A stretch of 64,000 nt of DNA, from assembly GCF_014841135.1 (NCBI RefSeq), contig NZ_JACYTN010000002.1, positions 372,001 to 436,000 of the forward strand, written 5' to 3'. The position numbers and the translations under genes were made by a program. Origin of the DNA: Paenibacillus arenosi. Its GTDB lineage: Bacteria > Bacillota > Bacilli > Paenibacillales > Paenibacillaceae. Shown here in pieces: positions 62,287 to 64,000 of the stretch (positions are counted from its first letter, which is position 1; each line of letters opens with the position of its first letter). The notes below the pieces were generated by a model. That model worked only from the letters and a program-made list of their open reading frames with translations. It was not told the origin of the DNA and did not search any database.

Positions 62287-62754
62287 CTATTTTAGTTGTT
62301 TCGTCAAGTTAGCCATCTCGATTGCAGTCGCTGCTGCTTCCCACCCTTTATTGCCTGCTTTCGTACCCGCTCTCTCGATCGCCTGCTCGATTGAATCCGT
62401 TGTGAGTACACCAAATATCGTAGGAACCCCAGTTTTCAAGCCTATTTGCGCTACTCCTTTTGCCACTTCACTGCACACATAGTCGAAATGTGGTGTCGAA
62501 CCTCGGATGACAGCTCCAAGTGTGATGATCGCGTCATATTTACCACTTTCGGCTAATTTTTGTGTAATTAATGGTATTTCAAATGCTCCAGGTACCCACG
62601 CAATATCGATCTCTTCATCCTGTACACCGTGACGCTTCAACGCATCCAGGGCACCTGACACAAGCTTTGATACGATAAATTCATTGAATCTCCCGGCAAC
62701 AACAGCGTATTTAAGACCTTCCGAAACGAGATGACCTTCAAAAATATGCGGCAT
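62287..62754 (-). CDS. ribH: 6,7-dimethyl-8-ribityllumazine synthase
   Basis: A 155-residue enzyme that forms a hollow capsid and joins 3,4-dihydroxy-2-butanone 4-phosphate (made by RibBA next door) with ribityl pyrimidine. 'VAGRFNEFI', '[10 protein letters not shown]' and '[17 protein letters not shown]' (about residues 81-97, catalytic histidine) are intact. GGAGG precedes the ATG. It is the last gene of the rib operon. Confidence 0.96.
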   Translation of the reverse strand: MPHIFEGHLVSEGLKYAVVAGRFNEFIVSKLVSGALDALKRHGVQDEEIDIAWVPGAFEIPLITQKLAESGKYDAIITLGAVIRGSTPHFDYVCSEVAKGVAQIGLKTGVPTIFGVLTTDSIEQAIERAGTKAGNKGWEAAATAIEMANLTKQLK

Positions 62755-62810
62755 ACTAACAACCTCCGTTTATAATGGATAATTCGTATAACAGTGCTTC
62801 TATTAAAACG

Positions 62811-64000
62811 TTAGGACGAGAAGTCAAACAAATGTCCAAGCTTTTCTTGCTTAGTATGAAGATAACGACGATTCGATAGATTTTCTGGCATTTGCAGCGG
62901 GACTCTTTCCACAATTTGCAGACCATATCCTTCTAATCCAGTAATTTTTCTTGGATTATTGGTCATAAGTCGGATGCTGCGAACCCCTAGATCCTTCAGT
63001 ATTTGTGAACCAATCCCGTAGTCTCTTAAATCAGCTGCAAATCCTAACTTCTTATTCGCATCAACCGTGTCATAACCTTCTTCTTGCAAGTTGTATGCTC
63101 GAAGCTTATTAATTAACCCAATTCCTCGACCCTCTTGACGCATATACAACAGCACTCCACTGCCTACCTGCTCGATATGATGCAAGGCTGCTGCCAACTG
63201 CGGTCCACAGTCACAACGATGTGAATGAAAGATGTCACCTGTTAAGCATTCTGAATGGACACGTACAAGCACAGGCTGAGTAGGATCAATCTCTCCCTTT
63301 ACCATTGCAACATGTTCCTTATTGTCAACAGCATTCGTATAAGCTATCATGCGAAATTGCCCATATTCCGTCGGCATGTTCGCCTCAACTTCACACTGAA
63401 CTAGTTTCTCCTGCGCATGTCGATATTGAATGAGATCCCGAATACAAATGAGCTTGAGGCCATGTTTTTCTTTCAACTGCATCAAGTCTGGTAGCCGTGC
63501 CATCGTTCCATCTTCATTCATAATCTCGCAAATAACACCAGCTGGTGCTGAGCCACTCATACGTGCCAGATCGACCGCTGCTTCGGTATGTCCAGCACGT
63601 CGAAGCACCCCACCCTTTTTCGCGACTAAAGGAAAAATATGACCCGGCCGTCTAAAATCGTCCGCCTTTGCCGCAGGATCGATAAGTGCCTGTATCGTTA
63701 ATGAGCGCTCGTGAGCGGAAATGCCTGTCGTCGTGCTATTATGATCGACCGAGATCGTGAACGCTGTGCCATGAAAATCAGTATTGTGGCTGACCATAGG
63801 GGGAAGATTAAGCTCGACAGCCCGCTCAGGTGTAATCGGAACACAAACGAGTCCGCGACCTTCTGTTATCATAAAATTTATCACATCAGGCGAAGCCTTA
63901 TCTGCTAACGCAATAAAATCACCTTCATTTTCACGATCCTCATCATCTACTACAATGATGACTTTTCCTGCTTGCAAATCTTCTACTGCTGCTTCAATCG
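62811..64000 (-). CDS. ribBA: RibBA: DHBP synthase / GTP cyclohydrolase II, cut by the window edge
   Basis: A bifunctional riboflavin enzyme; the visible part is 396 codons and stays open through position 64000, so the start lies outside. The N-terminal half is 3,4-dihydroxy-2-butanone 4-phosphate synthase ('[11 protein letters not shown]', '[14 protein letters not shown]'-like segment). The C-terminal half is GTP cyclohydrolase II with the zinc ligands in '[14 protein letters not shown]' and the catalytic '[11 protein letters not shown]'. The reading frame continues upstream of the TTG at 63977 with residues typical of RibBA, so that TTG is not the start. It feeds lumazine synthase RibH, 56 bases downstream. 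Confidence 0.95.
   Translation of the reverse strand, partial: IEAAVEDLQAGKVIIVVDDEDRENEGDFIALADKASPDVINFMITEGRGLVCVPITPERAVELNLPPMVSHNTDFHGTAFTISVDHNSTTTGISAHERSLTIQALIDPAAKADDFRRPGHIFPLVAKKGGVLRRAGHTEAAVDLARMSGSAPAGVICEIMNEDGTMARLPDLMQLKEKHGLKLICIRDLIQYRHAQEKLVQCEVEANMPTEYGQFRMIAYTNAVDNKEHVAMVKGEIDPTQPVLVRVHSECLTGDIFHSHRCDCGPQLAAALHHIEQVGSGVLLYMRQEGRGIGLINKLRAYNLQEEGYDTVDANKKLGFAADLRDYGIGSQILKDLGVRSIRLMTNNPRKITGLEGYGLQIVERVPLQMPENLSNRRYLHTKQEKLGHLFDFSS

Noticed and set aside
1-64000. tRNA or rRNA genes, CRISPR arrays, insertion sequences or prophage genes
   Set aside because: None was seen: no CCA-ended cloverleaf candidates, no regularly spaced direct repeats and no transposase, integrase or phage structural motifs.

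Overview
The window is a gene-dense stretch of Gram-positive, endospore-forming chromosome, most like Paenibacillus or a close relative. The evidence is the sporulation genes (spoIVA, spoVIF-type, spmA, spmB, a dacB-type carboxypeptidase, ypeB, ytfJ), a TRAP protein with its RNA target, a T-box leader before serA, futalosine-type menaquinone genes, AGGAGG-type ribosome binding sites and moderate-to-low GC. Gene order follows the Bacillus subtilis aro-trp / hepS-hepT / spoIVA / der / cmk / ypb / res / spm / rib neighbourhood over almost the whole length. No rRNA, tRNA, CRISPR array, prophage or insertion sequence was seen. Nearly all genes lie on the minus strand; the exceptions are a small plus-strand island (25.6-28.4 kb) and serA (47.4-49.0 kb).

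Layout from left to right. At 0-2.1 kb there is a histidine phosphatase and an ECF sigma factor with its anti-sigma factor. At 2.1-2.7 kb lies a gene-free stretch with a candidate small RNA. At 2.7-12.9 kb is the aromatic supra-operon, transcribed aroC-aroB-aroH-(TRAP leader)-trpD-C-F-B-A-hisC-tyrA. trpE is absent from its usual place; a promoter, eleven perfectly spaced (G/U)AG triplets, a terminator and a 41-codon ORF occupy the gap. At 13.1-21.0 kb are cheR, ndk and a quinone cluster (hepS, menG/ubiE, ubiA, ubiX, mqnA, hepT), then mtrB (TRAP) and HU. At 21.2-25.1 kb is a sugar-type ABC importer. At 25.6-28.4 kb an ArsR-type regulator and an MFS exporter sit on the plus strand.

From 28.5 to 46.8 kb come spoIVA, yphF, a ferredoxin / nucleotidyltransferase-like / ferredoxin trio, yphE, spoVIF, gpsA, plsY, der, yphA, the S1 homologue, plsC, cmk, ypfB, ypfA, ypeB, a zinc-ribbon mini-protein, prsW, mecB/ypbH and the ypbD-G type genes. 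At 46.9-49.1 kb is serA behind a T-box leader. At 49.3-55 kb is resABCDE (cytochrome c maturation plus a redox two-component system). At 55-64 kb are rluB, spmB, spmA, dacB, ytfJ, a DUF2953 protein, a UPF0173 hydrolase, scpB, scpA, ribH and a ribBA cut by the right edge.

Functionally, the aro-trp block makes chorismate and channels it to tryptophan, tyrosine and histidine. TRAP, encoded 10 kb upstream in the direction of transcription, is the expected regulator of the trp leader. The quinone block builds a heptaprenyl side chain and attaches it to a head group that MqnA also starts from chorismate. The res block serves respiration with that quinone pool. The most unusual features are the intact TRAP leader lacking trpE, the long-range RNA pairing that covers the start codon of the ORF in its place, a self-contained small-RNA unit at 2.55-2.66 kb, and a GpsA that lacks the first glycine of its NAD-binding motif.
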